From Phycisphaerales bacterium (GTDB taxonomy: Bacteria > Planctomycetota > Phycisphaerae > UBA1845 > Fen-1342), in contig JALHJL010000028.1 of NCBI GenBank assembly GCA_022839625.1, positions 1-64,000 on the forward strand: a stretch of DNA of 64,000 nt. Direction: 5' to 3'. The position numbers and the translations under genes are program-made. The notes under the pieces are model-generated. The model was not told the origin of the DNA, searched no databases, and saw nothing but the letters and a program-made list of their open reading frames with translations. Every line of letters starts with the position of its first letter. Position 1 is the stretch's first letter. Positions 24,627-34,156 of the stretch are shown here, piece after piece.

Positions 24627-25694
24627 ATGAATGCAAAGGCCCTGATCCCGCTGCTCGCCGGGTTGGGTATTGGCGGCCTGGCGTTGGTGTTGGGCATCAA
24701 CACCCTGAAGAATGCGCGCGCCGGGCAACGGATGACCGCCAAGGTGAAGATTTGGGCGGCCAAGGAGGACGTTCCGCGCGGTGCAGCGCTCCGGGAGGAG
24801 ATGCTCGCCGAGGTCGCCTGGGCCGCGGACATGGTCCCCCCCGGCGCCTTCAAGAAGAAAGAAGACTTGGTCGGGCGGGTGCCGCGGCTGGTAGCCCCGG
24901 CGGGCCTGCCGATTCTCGAGTCCATGCTCTCGCCGCCGGGCACCACGCCCGGCATCTTCGTCAAGCCGGGGTATCGCGCCGTAGCGGTGAAGATCGACGC
25001 CGGCTCGGGCGTGGACTACCACCTCGAGCCCGGCTCGTTCGTTGACGTGGTCGGCTCGTTCAAGGTCAAGCGGGACGGCCGCACCGAGACGATCGCGCGA
25101 ACGATCATTGAGAATGCGGAGGTTGCAGCCGTGGGGCCGCGGGTCAGTCCGGCCACAGGCGCCGACGGCGACAAGCGGGAAAAGGAACGCGGCCAGGCCA
25201 TCCGGGCCGTTACGCTATTCGTGAAGCCCGAGCAGGTGCCCAAGCTCCTGCTCACGGAACAGGAGGGGCGGATCAAGCTCAGCATGCGCGGCCTGCTGGA
25301 CGACTCGTCCCTCGCGAACGCGCCCTGGGCCACCGACAGCGAGCTGACCGGAGAAGTTCCCGTCGCAGCGGCGGACGAGACGGACCCCGCCGACGCCGAG
25401 CAGACCTCGCCGCTCGATTGGGTGCGCGGTCTCTTTGGCGGCCGCCCCGCGGCGCCGCAACCCACGCTCGCGCTGGCTGCCGCGGCACCGCCGCCACCGC
25501 CGCCGGTCGAGCACTGGGTCCTCCGCATCTTCAAGGCTGGCAAAGAGGAAGTGGTGCAGTTCAAGAGCGCCGACTCCTGGGAACGGGTCGACGCGTCCAG
25601 CTCACCGCCGGTGATGAAGCTGCCGCCTCTGACCGCCGAGCCGGACAACGAAGCGCACAACCACGAACCGGAGCCCGAGGAGCGTTCCGAATGA
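24627..25694 (+). CDS. cpaB: Flp pilus assembly protein CpaB/RcpC
   Basis: 355 residues. One N-terminal TM helix (LIPLLAGLGIGGLALVLGI), then an SAF-type domain (VWAAKEDVPRGAALREEML-like segment and GYRAVAVKIDAGSGVDYHLEPGSFVDVV) characteristic of CpaB. A Pro/Ala-rich linker near 270-290 and an acidic tail follow. CpaB is a periplasmic partner of the secretin. The ATG at 24627 has GAGG seven bases upstream; a TTG two codons earlier is possible. The stop overlaps the next start as ATGA. Confidence 0.9.
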   Translation: MNAKALIPLLAGLGIGGLALVLGINTLKNARAGQRMTAKVKIWAAKEDVPRGAALREEMLAEVAWAADMVPPGAFKKKEDLVGRVPRLVAPAGLPILESMLSPPGTTPGIFVKPGYRAVAVKIDAGSGVDYHLEPGSFVDVVGSFKVKRDGRTETIARTIIENAEVAAVGPRVSPATGADGDKREKERGQAIRAVTLFVKPEQVPKLLLTEQEGRIKLSMRGLLDDSSLANAPWATDSELTGEVPVAAADETDPADAEQTSPLDWVRGLFGGRPAAPQPTLALAAAAPPPPPPVEHWVLRIFKAGKEEVVQFKSADSWERVDASSSPPVMKLPPLTAEPDNEAHNHEPEPEERSE

Positions 25695-27310
25695 GCCCAC
25701 ACCTCGACAAACTCGCCAGGCACACAGGCCGGGCGCCGCGGCTCGCGGCCCGGTCGGCCGACCACGGCCGGCTGCGGCGCGGGGCGGCACACGGCCTGTG
25801 CGCCGTGCTGCTGCTCGCGGCGAACACGCCGGGCAGCGCCCAGGACATTACAACGCAGGCTTCGACGCCGGGACCGGACGTCCGCATCTCCGTGCGCCCG
25901 GCACCGACGCAGTCGCAGACGATCATGGTGCCGGCCAACCGCGGCGTCCTCGTGGACTTCAGCGTCCCGATCCGGGAGGTCCGCGTGGCCAACCCCGGGA
26001 TCGCCGACGTGGCCGCCACGGCACCACACCAGATCCTCGTGACGGGCAAGTCCTTCGGGACTACGCAGCTCGTGGTGCTGGTCGACGGCGGACAGCAGCA
26101 GACCTTCACCATCGCGGTCGACGTCGACTTCGAGCGGCTGGAGGCCAGCATCCGCACGCTGGTGCCGCGCGCCCAGGTCAAGGCCTCGGCCCTGATGGAC
26201 GCAATCGTCCTGACCGGCACCGTGCCCGACGCCGAATCGGCGGAGCGCATCGTACAGATTGCCAACATCTACTCGCCGCAGGTCATCAACCACATGCGCG
26301 TGGCCGGTGTGTACCAGGTGCTGCTGCGCTGCACCGTCGCGGAAGTGAACCGCGCCGCCACGCGGGCCCTGGGCTTCAACGGCTGGATGGCCGGCGACAA
26401 CTTCAAGGACGTCTTCGCGATCAACAACGTCGGCGGCATCAACCCGGTGGACATCAGCGCGGCGGCCGGCTACTCGGTCAGCACGCCGATCCCGTTCGGG
26501 ACGGTCAACATGGGGGTCAGTCCGGCGTCGACGCTGGCCCTCGGGTTCCCGCGGCTTCAGATGCAGGTCTTCATCCAGGCGCTGCGCGAGAACGGTCTGC
26601 TGCAAGTGCTGGCCGAGCCGAACCTGGTGACGGTCAGCGGCCAGGAAGCGGACTTCCTGGCGGGCGGCGAGTTTCCCATTCCCGTGCCGCAGAGCGGGAC
26701 GAGCAACGCGATCACGGTCGAATTTCGCGAGTTCGGCGTCCGGTTGCGCTTCACGCCCACGGTGCTCAGTGAAGACACGATCCGTCTGAAAGTGACGCCG
26801 GAGGTCAGCGAGCCGGACTTCAGCACGGCCGTGACGATCGGCGGCTTCGCGGTGCCGGGGCTGACGCAACGGCGTGTGGACACGGTGGTGGAGCTGGGCC
26901 CGGGGCAAACGTTCGCGATTGGGGGGCTGCTCAGCGAGAAGACGCGTGCCGTGGCCAGCAAGGTCCCGGCGCTGGGTGATATCCCCGTGCTCGGGGCGCT
27001 CTTCAGTTCGTTGTATTACCAGTCGAACGAGAGCGAGTTGGTCGTCCTGGTGACGCCCGAACTCGTCGCACCGCTCAACCCCAGCCAAGTCCAGCATGCG
27101 CCTGGCGCTGGGCATATTCCGCCGAACGACTGGGAGTTGTTCGGCTTGGGGCAGCTCGAGGGGCAGGGGCAGCCGGGCCGGCGCGCGGTCGACCGCGCGC
27201 CGACGCCTGCACCCGACGCGAGCGCCACAGCCCTTGACCCGGGCCGGACGGGCCGCACAGCACGCCTGCGCGGGCCGGTCGGACCGGCGAGCGGCGATGA
27301 GGGGACATGA
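25691..27310 (+). CDS. cpaC: Secretin CpaC/RcpA
   Basis: 539 residues, the outer-membrane channel of the Tad machine. A long basic leader precedes the signal peptide (GLCAVLLLAANTPGSAQ). The N-terminal domain (MVPANRGVLVDFSVPIREVRVANP) and a BON-like repeat (VLTGTVPDAESAERIVQIA) are typical of CpaC. The secretin core includes LLQVLAEPNLVTVSGQEADF, GGEFPIPVP, RLRFTPTVL and the final IGGLLSE plus SELVVLVTPELV. About 70 low-complexity residues follow the core. The start overlaps the cpaB stop. Confidence 0.93.
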   Translation: MSPHLDKLARHTGRAPRLAARSADHGRLRRGAAHGLCAVLLLAANTPGSAQDITTQASTPGPDVRISVRPAPTQSQTIMVPANRGVLVDFSVPIREVRVANPGIADVAATAPHQILVTGKSFGTTQLVVLVDGGQQQTFTIAVDVDFERLEASIRTLVPRAQVKASALMDAIVLTGTVPDAESAERIVQIANIYSPQVINHMRVAGVYQVLLRCTVAEVNRAATRALGFNGWMAGDNFKDVFAINNVGGINPVDISAAAGYSVSTPIPFGTVNMGVSPASTLALGFPRLQMQVFIQALRENGLLQVLAEPNLVTVSGQEADFLAGGEFPIPVPQSGTSNAITVEFREFGVRLRFTPTVLSEDTIRLKVTPEVSEPDFSTAVTIGGFAVPGLTQRRVDTVVELGPGQTFAIGGLLSEKTRAVASKVPALGDIPVLGALFSSLYYQSNESELVVLVTPELVAPLNPSQVQHAPGAGHIPPNDWELFGLGQLEGQGQPGRRAVDRAPTPAPDASATALDPGRTGRTARLRGPVGPASGDEGT

Positions 27311-27385
27311 GCATGCGGCCGTGCCAGCACAGGCGTTTGATTCGGGTTCGCGGAGTAAGGCTTGGGGAGTTTTGGAGGTAGGAAG

Positions 27386-29191
27386 ATGCAAGCAGTGGCT
27401 CGTTATCCACGCAGACACCAACGCCGTGCCGCGGTCGCCGCACAGGTTGCCGTCTGCTCCACGGTGTTCCTGGGTCTGGGGGCGTTAGTTATTGACATCG
27501 GGTCCGCGTACACGACGCAAACGGAGTTGCAGGCGGCGGCGGATGCGGCGGCGCTGGCAGCCGCGGCGGAGCTGGCGGCTTTCCCGGCCAGCAATCCCGT
27601 CGAGGCCGCGGTCACGGCCGCGGACGAATACGCCAGCCGCAATCACGTGCGCAACTGCCCGCCCGTCGTCCTGGATCAGGACGTGGAATTCGGACGGAGC
27701 TCGTTCGATCCAGCGGCCGGCAAGTTCACGTTTCAGCCGGGCGGCTCGAATTACGACTCGGTGCGCGTCACGGTGCGCCGGTTCCTGGTCGATGGCGATA
27801 CGATCCTGGTGAATGCGCCGTTCCTGTTCGGGCCGGCGTTCGGCAAGACGGGCACGCATCTCGAGGCCCGGGCCGCAGCGGTCCTGATTCCCCGCGACAT
27901 CGCCGTCGTCATTGACCTGTCGGGCTCGATGAACGACGACAGCGAGTTGCGCCATTACAAGGCTTACCAGGGCGAACAAGGCGACTGGCGGGACGGCGTG
28001 CAGATCAACCTGCGCGACATCTGGTGTGCCCTGAACGGCCCCGGGCCGTCGTATCCGTATGTCCCGGGCGCCGAAGATGAGACCGAGTACGCCGCCGACA
28101 CGGGGCCGACCATCGGCGCGATGTGCACCTGGGGCGCGCCGGTCGTGCCCGAGACCTACGACCCCACGACCGACCCGGGTCTGTGGTACAGCAAGAAGGG
28201 CGTGAACTGCACCGATCCGGCGGTCCAGGCCAGCCTGGCCGCCCGCGGCTACAGCGCGGACGAGATCGCGTGCATCATGAGCGCGGCCCAGGACGGCAAT
28301 TACACCAACCAGTGGCGCAATCGCACGGCAGTCATGCTCGGGCTGGCAACCTGGAGAAGCGGCCGGCCGGGCGGTACGCCGGGCGGCGACGGCGATGCCC
28401 GAGTGGAAGACAGCGTGTCGGGCGAGTTCAGTTGGGCCGGCTACCCGTCGTACCGAAAGTCGTGGACCTGGGCCGACTACATCAGCTACGTGTCCGCCAG
28501 CAACTGGATGACCAACGCCGTCCCAGAGCTGCGCTATCGCTACGGCCTCAAGACTTTCACCAACTTCCTGCTTGAAAACCGGCCGCGATACAGCCAGACG
28601 GACATCCTCTGGCAAACGCCCGAGCAGCCGCTCCAGGCCGTCAAGGACGCGTTACAGGCTATGACGGACGTGATCATCGCTCTGGAGAGCCTGGATCGGA
28701 TGTCGCTTGAGGTCTTCGCCACCACGGCCCGCCACGAAGTGGACTTGACGGAGGAACTTCAGGCGGTGTCGAACCGGCTGTACCAGATGCAGGCCGGGTA
28801 CTACGACACGACGACCAACATGGGCGCCGGCCTGCTCATGGCCATGAACGAGCTTTCTTCGGAACGGGCCCGCAGCGCCGCGGCCAAGATCGTGGTCCTG
28901 ATGTCGGACGGCAAGCCGAACGTCAACGCCTACGGCAACAGCGTTCCGGAAGGCGACCCGGCAACTTGCGAGTGGATCATGGGCCTCGCGCAGCAGGCCG
29001 CGTCCCAGAACGTCCGGATCTACACCGTCAGCGTCGGGTGCGATTCCGATCCGGGGCTGATGACGGAAATCGCAACCATCGGCGGCGGCCAGCACTTCCA
29101 CGCCGAGGGCACCCCGGAGGAATACTCGGACCAGTTGGATCTGATTTTCCGGGCCCTGGGCGGAAAGCGCCCGGTGGCTCTGATTGAGTGA
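27386..29191 (+). CDS. tadG: TadG-like pseudopilin with von Willebrand A domain
   Basis: 601 residues. Residues 11-75 carry the TadG N-terminal helix (VAVCSTVFLGLGALVIDIGS) and the LQAAADAAALAAA motif. A VWA domain begins at DIAVVIDLSGSM, with the MIDAS D-x-S-x-S at D177-S181. It is interrupted by about 200 residues containing several Cys, Trp and Tyr, and resumes with KIVVLMSDGKPNV and VRIYTVSVGC. VWA-bearing TadG proteins can act as adhesive tip or minor pilins. The ribosome binding site GGAGGTAGGAAG is strong. A perfect 18-bp inverted repeat follows the stop. Confidence 0.88.
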   Translation: MQAVARYPRRHQRRAAVAAQVAVCSTVFLGLGALVIDIGSAYTTQTELQAAADAAALAAAAELAAFPASNPVEAAVTAADEYASRNHVRNCPPVVLDQDVEFGRSSFDPAAGKFTFQPGGSNYDSVRVTVRRFLVDGDTILVNAPFLFGPAFGKTGTHLEARAAAVLIPRDIAVVIDLSGSMNDDSELRHYKAYQGEQGDWRDGVQINLRDIWCALNGPGPSYPYVPGAEDETEYAADTGPTIGAMCTWGAPVVPETYDPTTDPGLWYSKKGVNCTDPAVQASLAARGYSADEIACIMSAAQDGNYTNQWRNRTAVMLGLATWRSGRPGGTPGGDGDARVEDSVSGEFSWAGYPSYRKSWTWADYISYVSASNWMTNAVPELRYRYGLKTFTNFLLENRPRYSQTDILWQTPEQPLQAVKDALQAMTDVIIALESLDRMSLEVFATTARHEVDLTEELQAVSNRLYQMQAGYYDTTTNMGAGLLMAMNELSSERARSAAAKIVVLMSDGKPNVNAYGNSVPEGDPATCEWIMGLAQQAASQNVRIYTVSVGCDSDPGLMTEIATIGGGQHFHAEGTPEEYSDQLDLIFRALGGKRPVALIE

Positions 29192-29210
29192 GAATGTGAG
29201 CACGTGGGAA

Positions 29211-29275
29211 CGTGGGAACGTGGGAACGCTCAAACAGGCGAACGGAGGGCACCGCTCCGTTCCCACGTTCCCACG
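29211..29275 (+). repeat. Perfect 18-bp inverted repeat between tadG and tadZ
   Basis: CGTGGGAACGTGGGAACG (29211-29228) pairs exactly with 29258-29275. Nested inside is an alternative hairpin GAACGGAG/CTCCGTTC (29240-29247 / 29255-29262), and GTGGGAAC is tandemly repeated. It has no T-tract, so it may act as an mRNA-processing or stability hairpin or a partial terminator inside the tad operon. Confidence 0.65.
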
Positions 29276-29294
29276 CTGACACGTTCCCACGGCA

Positions 29295-30539
29295 ATGGGA
29301 CCGACAGCCGTGAGCAAGCCGGTGCGCGTCATCATCGTCAACACTGACGAAGAGGCCGCGCCCGAACTGCGCTCCCTGCTGCTGAGCATCGAGGGGGTCA
29401 AGATCGTCGCCGAAGTCGACGAGCCGGTCCTCCTCCCCCAGGCCATCCAGCAGTTCCCGGCGGAGGTGCTGCTGCTGCACCTCGACCCGAACCCGGTGGC
29501 GACCATGGAGGCCGTCGCCCCGGTGGTCGCCGAGCACAAGGACCGCCTGGCCGGCATCGCGATGACCGAGGATCGCGATGCCCAGCTCGTCATGCGCGCC
29601 ATGCGGGCGGGGATGCGCGAGCTGTTGTGGAAGCCGTTTCCGCCGGAGCAGCTCAGCGACATCCTGCGCCGCCTGGCCCGCGAGTCCCCCGCCGCCGGCC
29701 GGCACGCCGGACGCCTGATTCCGGTCGTCGGCTGCTGTGGCGGCGTGGGCACCACGACCATCGCGACCAATCTGGCCGTGGAGTTGGCCCAGCTCACCAA
29801 CTGGAGCGGCGGCACAGGTCAGCCGAAGGTGGCGGTCGTCGATCTGGACTTCCGTTTCGGGCAGGTCGCCATGTTCCTCGACGCGCAGCCGAGCTACACC
29901 CTGGCGGACCTGTGTGAGACGCCGGAGCACATCGAAGCACAGATGATCGAGCGCGTCATGGTGAAGCACGCCTCGGGCGTCCACGTGCTGGCCCATCCGA
30001 ACGAGATCGAGCAGGCCGAACGGATCAGCGCCGCCCAATGTGCGGGCGTGCTGGCGTCGCTGCTCGAACATTACGACTTCGTCGTGATCGACGGCCCCAT
30101 CCGCTTCGATCCGACCGCGCGCGCCGTGTTCGACATGACCGATATCTACCTGGTCGTGCTCCAGCTCCTGGTCCCGCCGGTCCGCAGCGCCGACCGGCTG
30201 CTGAACGAGCTGCGGCGCGGCGGGTACAACCTGGACCTGGTGCGGCTGGTGTGCAACCGCTACGGCCGGGAGTCGGGCTATCTCCAGCCCCAGGACGTCG
30301 AGACGACGCTCAACCGCAAGCTGCACTGGAGCCTGCCCGACGACTGGAAGACGGCCAGTACGGCTCTGAATGTGGGGTCGCCGCTGCTGGACTTCGCCCC
30401 CAAATCGAAGCTGCGGCTGGCGTTTCAGCAGATGGCGCAAGATATCGCTGAGCGCCAGCCGGAGGCCGCGGCGGCCGAGGAGCCCAAGAAGTCAACCGAA
30501 CCGCAGAAACGAAAGTTGTTCTCGATATTCAGCGGCTGA
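29295..30539 (+). CDS. tadZ: TadZ/CpaE-like atypical ATPase
   Basis: 414 residues. Residues 10-130 form a receiver-like domain without an obvious phospho-acceptor (LLLHLDPNP in its place). The ParA/MinD-like domain begins with VVGCCGGVGTTTIATNLAV (about 144-162). Both Walker lysines are absent: the signature KGG is CGG and the GKT is GTT. VVDLDFRFGQVAMFLD (Walker A') and FVVIDGP (Walker B) are kept. CpaE/TadZ proteins localise the pilus machine to a pole, and loss of the second Lys is common in this family. The C-terminus is charged and Lys-rich. The start could also be a GTG at 29310. Confidence 0.88.
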   Translation: MGPTAVSKPVRVIIVNTDEEAAPELRSLLLSIEGVKIVAEVDEPVLLPQAIQQFPAEVLLLHLDPNPVATMEAVAPVVAEHKDRLAGIAMTEDRDAQLVMRAMRAGMRELLWKPFPPEQLSDILRRLARESPAAGRHAGRLIPVVGCCGGVGTTTIATNLAVELAQLTNWSGGTGQPKVAVVDLDFRFGQVAMFLDAQPSYTLADLCETPEHIEAQMIERVMVKHASGVHVLAHPNEIEQAERISAAQCAGVLASLLEHYDFVVIDGPIRFDPTARAVFDMTDIYLVVLQLLVPPVRSADRLLNELRRGGYNLDLVRLVCNRYGRESGYLQPQDVETTLNRKLHWSLPDDWKTASTALNVGSPLLDFAPKSKLRLAFQQMAQDIAERQPEAAAAEEPKKSTEPQKRKLFSIFSG

Positions 30540-30613
30540 CGGCGCCCCGGGCAAACCCGGTGCGCCAGGGCCGCTCGTCCGCCAGTACGGACCGTCGAAG
30601 ACAGGAGTGCACG

Positions 30614-32101
30614 ATGGGCTTGTTCACGAAGAAGCCAAGCGCAGCGCCCGCCGCCACCGCACCGCCCCCCAAACCTCCGGCCGGTGCGACTGCGGGCGAA
30701 CGTGGGGGCGAGCACCCGACAGCGACCGCAGCCGGACCCGCCGCGGCCCCACCGGCCGCGCGGCCTGCCGCGCCGCCCGCGCCGAAATCGCGCCCCGATC
30801 CGTTGGCGGATGAGCGTGCGCGGAAGTTTCACGAGCTGAAGGCCCAGATTCACCACAAGCTCGTCGAACAACTTGACCTGACCAAGCTCTCCCAGAATGC
30901 GAGCGAGGAGGTGCGGGCGCAGGTTCGCCAGATCGTCGCCGACCTTTGCGAGGAGGCGGACTCGCTCCTCAACTTCCACGAGCGGCAGCGCCTTGTGCAG
31001 GAGATCCTGGACGAGACGTTTGGGCTCGGGCCGCTGGAGCAACTCCTGGCGGACCCGCTGATTTCGGACATCCTCATCAACGGCCCCCAACAGGTCTACG
31101 TGGAGAAGGGCGGTCGTCTGCAACTCACCGACGTACGGTTCAAGGACAACGGGCACCTGCTGCACGTGATCGACAAGATCGTCTCGCCGCTCGGCCGACG
31201 CTGCGACGAAGTCTCCCCCATGGTGGACGCCCGCCTCAAGGACGGCAGCCGCGTCAACGCCATCATTCCTCCGCTGGCCATCGACGGGCCTTCCGTTTCG
31301 ATCCGGCGTTTCGGCAAGGACCCGATCACCTGGGACGACTACATCCGCTTCCGGTCCTGCGCGCCGGAGATGGTGGAGTTTCTGAAAGCGTGTGTGGCGG
31401 CGGGCCTAAACATCCTGATTCTGGGCGGCACGGGATCGGGCAAGACCACACTGTTGAACAACCTTTCGAGCTTCATTCCGGACGATGAGCGCATCGTGAC
31501 CATCGAGGACGCGGCCGAACTGCAACTGCGCCAGCCGCACGTGGTCCGCCTGGAAACGCGCCCGCCGAACATCGAGGGCAAAGGCCGCATCACCATTCGC
31601 GACCTCCTCATCAACGCCCTGCGTATGCGGCCCGATCGAATTGTGGTCGGCGAGTGCCGCGGGGCCGAGACGCTCGACATGCTCCAGGCCATGAACACCG
31701 GCCACGAGGGCTCCATGACGACCATCCACGCCAACACGACGCGGGATGCCGTGCAGCGCGTCGAGACGATGGTCATGATGGCCGGCTTCGAGTTGCCAAC
31801 CCGCGCGATCCGCCAGCAGTTCGCCTCCGCCATCAACCTGATTGTTCAGGCCACCCGCTTGACCGGCGGCCCGCGCAAGATCGTCGCCATCACCGAAGTC
31901 CAGGGGATGGAGGGCGACGTCGTCACCATGCAGGACATCTTCCGTTTCGAGCAGGACGGCGTCGGCCAGAACGGCAAGGCGTACGGCCGGATCGTCTCCA
32001 CGGGCGTGCGGCCGGGCTTCCTGGACCGTCTCAAGGCCGCCGGGACCATTGTCGATAACAACTGGTTCACGCCGCAGGACCTCATGGTCGATGAGCAATA
32101 A
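30614..32101 (+). CDS. tadA: Tad secretion ATPase TadA/CpaF
   Basis: 495 residues. The N-terminal 60 residues are Pro/Ala-rich and probably disordered. The type II/IV secretion ATPase core has LADPLISDILINGPQ, SIRRFGKDP, Walker A GGTGSGKTTLLNN, the Asp box IVTIEDAAELQL, Walker B RIVVGECRGAE, and the His box MNTGHEGSMTTIHANT. It powers Flp pilus assembly at the cytoplasmic face. AGGAG precedes the ATG at 30614. tadB begins inside the last codons of this gene. Confidence 0.95.
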   Translation: MGLFTKKPSAAPAATAPPPKPPAGATAGERGGEHPTATAAGPAAAPPAARPAAPPAPKSRPDPLADERARKFHELKAQIHHKLVEQLDLTKLSQNASEEVRAQVRQIVADLCEEADSLLNFHERQRLVQEILDETFGLGPLEQLLADPLISDILINGPQQVYVEKGGRLQLTDVRFKDNGHLLHVIDKIVSPLGRRCDEVSPMVDARLKDGSRVNAIIPPLAIDGPSVSIRRFGKDPITWDDYIRFRSCAPEMVEFLKACVAAGLNILILGGTGSGKTTLLNNLSSFIPDDERIVTIEDAAELQLRQPHVVRLETRPPNIEGKGRITIRDLLINALRMRPDRIVVGECRGAETLDMLQAMNTGHEGSMTTIHANTTRDAVQRVETMVMMAGFELPTRAIRQQFASAINLIVQATRLTGGPRKIVAITEVQGMEGDVVTMQDIFRFEQDGVGQNGKAYGRIVSTGVRPGFLDRLKAAGTIVDNNWFTPQDLMVDEQ

Positions 32102-33122
32102 TGTGACTGGCCCCTTGCTCCTGGCTCTGCAAACCGGCACGGTCCTCCAGACCGCGCTCCTCGTAATCATGCCCCTGCTCGGGTCGGTCCTGCTGGCGTA
32201 CGGCGTGTTTCACGCAGTGGCCGACGTACGCGCCGGGGACCGCCGCCGCGTGGTCAACCGCTTGCGGGGCCGTGGAACGCGCGAGCGGGGGCACAGCAAC
32301 GCCCTGGACCTGGAGAGCTTCCGCAAGCAAACGGTCGAGGCCACGGGCGCCTTGGCGCGTGCCTTCACCAAGCTGAGCTTCACGGCCCGTTTTCAGCGTA
32401 CCCTGGACCAGGCCAACCTCGCGTGGTCCGCGGCCCAGACCCTGGTCAACCTCACCGCGATCGCCAGCGTGTTATTGGCCGTGCTCCTGGTGCTCGGCCT
32501 CTCGCCGCTCGTAGCGGTCGGGGCGGCCGCGGGTACCTACATGCTCCCCATCCTCTACCTGAACCGTCGCCGCAACCGGCGCCTGCGCAAGCTGACCGAG
32601 CAACTGCCGGACGTGTTCGAGCTGCTCAGCCAGGCGTTGCGGGCGGGCAACTCCCTCGCCACGGCGATGCAGCTTGTGGCCAAGGAGCTGCCCGACCCCG
32701 CGGGCACAGAGTTCGGCCGGGTGTTCCACGAGCAGAACCTGGGCCTCAAGATCGAAGATGCGCTCCAGAACATGGCGGACCGCACCAACGTGTTGGACGT
32801 CCGCTTCTTCGTGACGTCGGTGCTGATCCAGCGCCAGGTGGGCGGCGACCTGGCCGAGGTGCTCGACAAGATCGGCTCCGTCATTCGCGAACGTCAGCAG
32901 TTGTTCGGCACCGTGCGGGCCCTGACCGCCGAGGGCCGCCTGTCCGGGTACGTCCTGTTGGGTCTGCCGGTCCTGGTCTTCTTCGTTCTGATGTACGTGA
33001 ACCCGGAGTACATGAGCCTTCTGTATACGGACGCCACCGGGAAAACGATGCTGACCATCGCCATCGTCATGCAGCTCATGGGATGGGCGCTGATTAAGAA
33101 GATCGTGAACATCAAGGTGTAG
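32091..33122 (+). CDS. tadB: Tad inner-membrane protein TadB
   Basis: 343 residues with the T2SSF fold. TM helices lie near the N-terminus (VLQTALLVIMPLLGSVLLAYGVF), in the middle (LTAIASVLLAVLLVLGLSPL) and at the C-terminus (two). The cytosolic helical domain has the conserved QLPDVFELLSQALRAGNSLATAM and QRQVGGDLAEVLDKI motifs. It forms the platform of the Tad machine with TadC. The ATG at 32091 overlaps the tadA stop by 11 bases. Confidence 0.92.
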   Translation: MSNNVTGPLLLALQTGTVLQTALLVIMPLLGSVLLAYGVFHAVADVRAGDRRRVVNRLRGRGTRERGHSNALDLESFRKQTVEATGALARAFTKLSFTARFQRTLDQANLAWSAAQTLVNLTAIASVLLAVLLVLGLSPLVAVGAAAGTYMLPILYLNRRRNRRLRKLTEQLPDVFELLSQALRAGNSLATAMQLVAKELPDPAGTEFGRVFHEQNLGLKIEDALQNMADRTNVLDVRFFVTSVLIQRQVGGDLAEVLDKIGSVIRERQQLFGTVRALTAEGRLSGYVLLGLPVLVFFVLMYVNPEYMSLLYTDATGKTMLTIAIVMQLMGWALIKKIVNIKV

Positions 33123-33126
33123 CCCA

Positions 33127-34083
33127 GTGACCGCGAACCTGCTCACGCTTGGAATCCTGGCCGGTCTCGCACTCGCGCTCATCGTCTACAGCCTGCTCCC
33201 CCGCAAGCGCGAGGAGCGGGACGTCGTCAAGCGCCGCCTCTGGGGCCGGCGCGGCACGGACGAGGAAGCGCAGATTCGCGCCCAGGCCCGCGAGTCAGCG
33301 ACCAGCGAACTGGTGCGCAAGGCAGCGCCCATGCTGTCGAAACTCGTCATGCCCGCCTCGGATGAGGCGCAGAGCAACATGCGCCTCAAGCTGGCCGGCG
33401 CCGGCTTTCGCCGACCGCAGGCGCAAACCCTCTTCCTGGCCAGCAAGTCCGGACTCGCCGTCGTCGGGCTTGTTGTCGGCGTGGTTATCGGACTGACAAT
33501 GCACTGGCAGCTCGTCTCGGTCGCCGGCGTGGCAACCTTCTGCGCCGGCACCGGCCTCATGCTGCCGGACCTCTGGCTCATGGCCGCCATCAGCGGCAGG
33601 AAACAGAAGATCCGCTACGGCCTGCCCGACACGCTCGACCTCCTGGTCGTCTCCGTGGAGTCCGGCCTGGCGCTCGATGCAGCCTTCAAGCGCGTCGGCG
33701 ACGAAATGAGCCCCGTCCACCCCGAGCTCTCGGAGGAGCTGCGCATCTCCACCATGGAGACGCAGATGGGACTCCGCCGCAACGAAGCGCTCGAGAACCT
33801 CGCCAAGCGCACGGGGCTCGACGAGATGCGCAGCCTGGTCTCGGTCATCGTTCAGGCCGAGAAGTTCGGCACGAGCATCGCGCGCGCCCTGCGCAACCAG
33901 GCCGATTCCATGCGGGTCAAGCGCCGGCAGGCCGCCGAGGAGAAGGCCCAGAAGACCGCCGTGAAGCTCATGTTGCCCCTCGTACTGTTCATCTTCCCCG
34001 CCATCGCCGTCGTGGTCGCCGGCCCCGCCGCCATCAGTGCCCTGCGGGCGTGGCAGACCAACCCGTCGCTGGGCGGCGGCTGA
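33127..34083 (+). CDS. tadC: Tad inner-membrane protein TadC
   Basis: 318 residues from a GTG four bases after the tadB stop. The T2SSF domain matches its partner TadB: IRYGLPDTLDLLVVSVESGLALDAAF and SVIVQAEKFGTSIARALRNQ, with TM helices at about 5-23, 115-160 and 280-300. It is the last gene of the Tad run. The locus has no visible TadD or TadF in this window. Confidence 0.92.
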   Translation: MTANLLTLGILAGLALALIVYSLLPRKREERDVVKRRLWGRRGTDEEAQIRAQARESATSELVRKAAPMLSKLVMPASDEAQSNMRLKLAGAGFRRPQAQTLFLASKSGLAVVGLVVGVVIGLTMHWQLVSVAGVATFCAGTGLMLPDLWLMAAISGRKQKIRYGLPDTLDLLVVSVESGLALDAAFKRVGDEMSPVHPELSEELRISTMETQMGLRRNEALENLAKRTGLDEMRSLVSVIVQAEKFGTSIARALRNQADSMRVKRRQAAEEKAQKTAVKLMLPLVLFIFPAIAVVVAGPAAISALRAWQTNPSLGGG

Positions 34084-34144
34084 TCGCGATCGGCCGGCAT
34101 CGGGAAATGGCGGCCGGCACCGGCAGCCACGTTTGCTCGGCCGG

Positions 34145-34150
34145 TATAAT
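34145..34150 (+). promoter_or_regulatory. rsmE -10 box (leaderless mRNA)
   Basis: A perfect TATAAT ends six bases before the ATG at 34157. No good -35 is visible at 16-18 bp. Transcription should begin at the start codon, and no Shine-Dalgarno is present. Confidence 0.5.
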
Positions 34151-34156
34151 CGCCCC

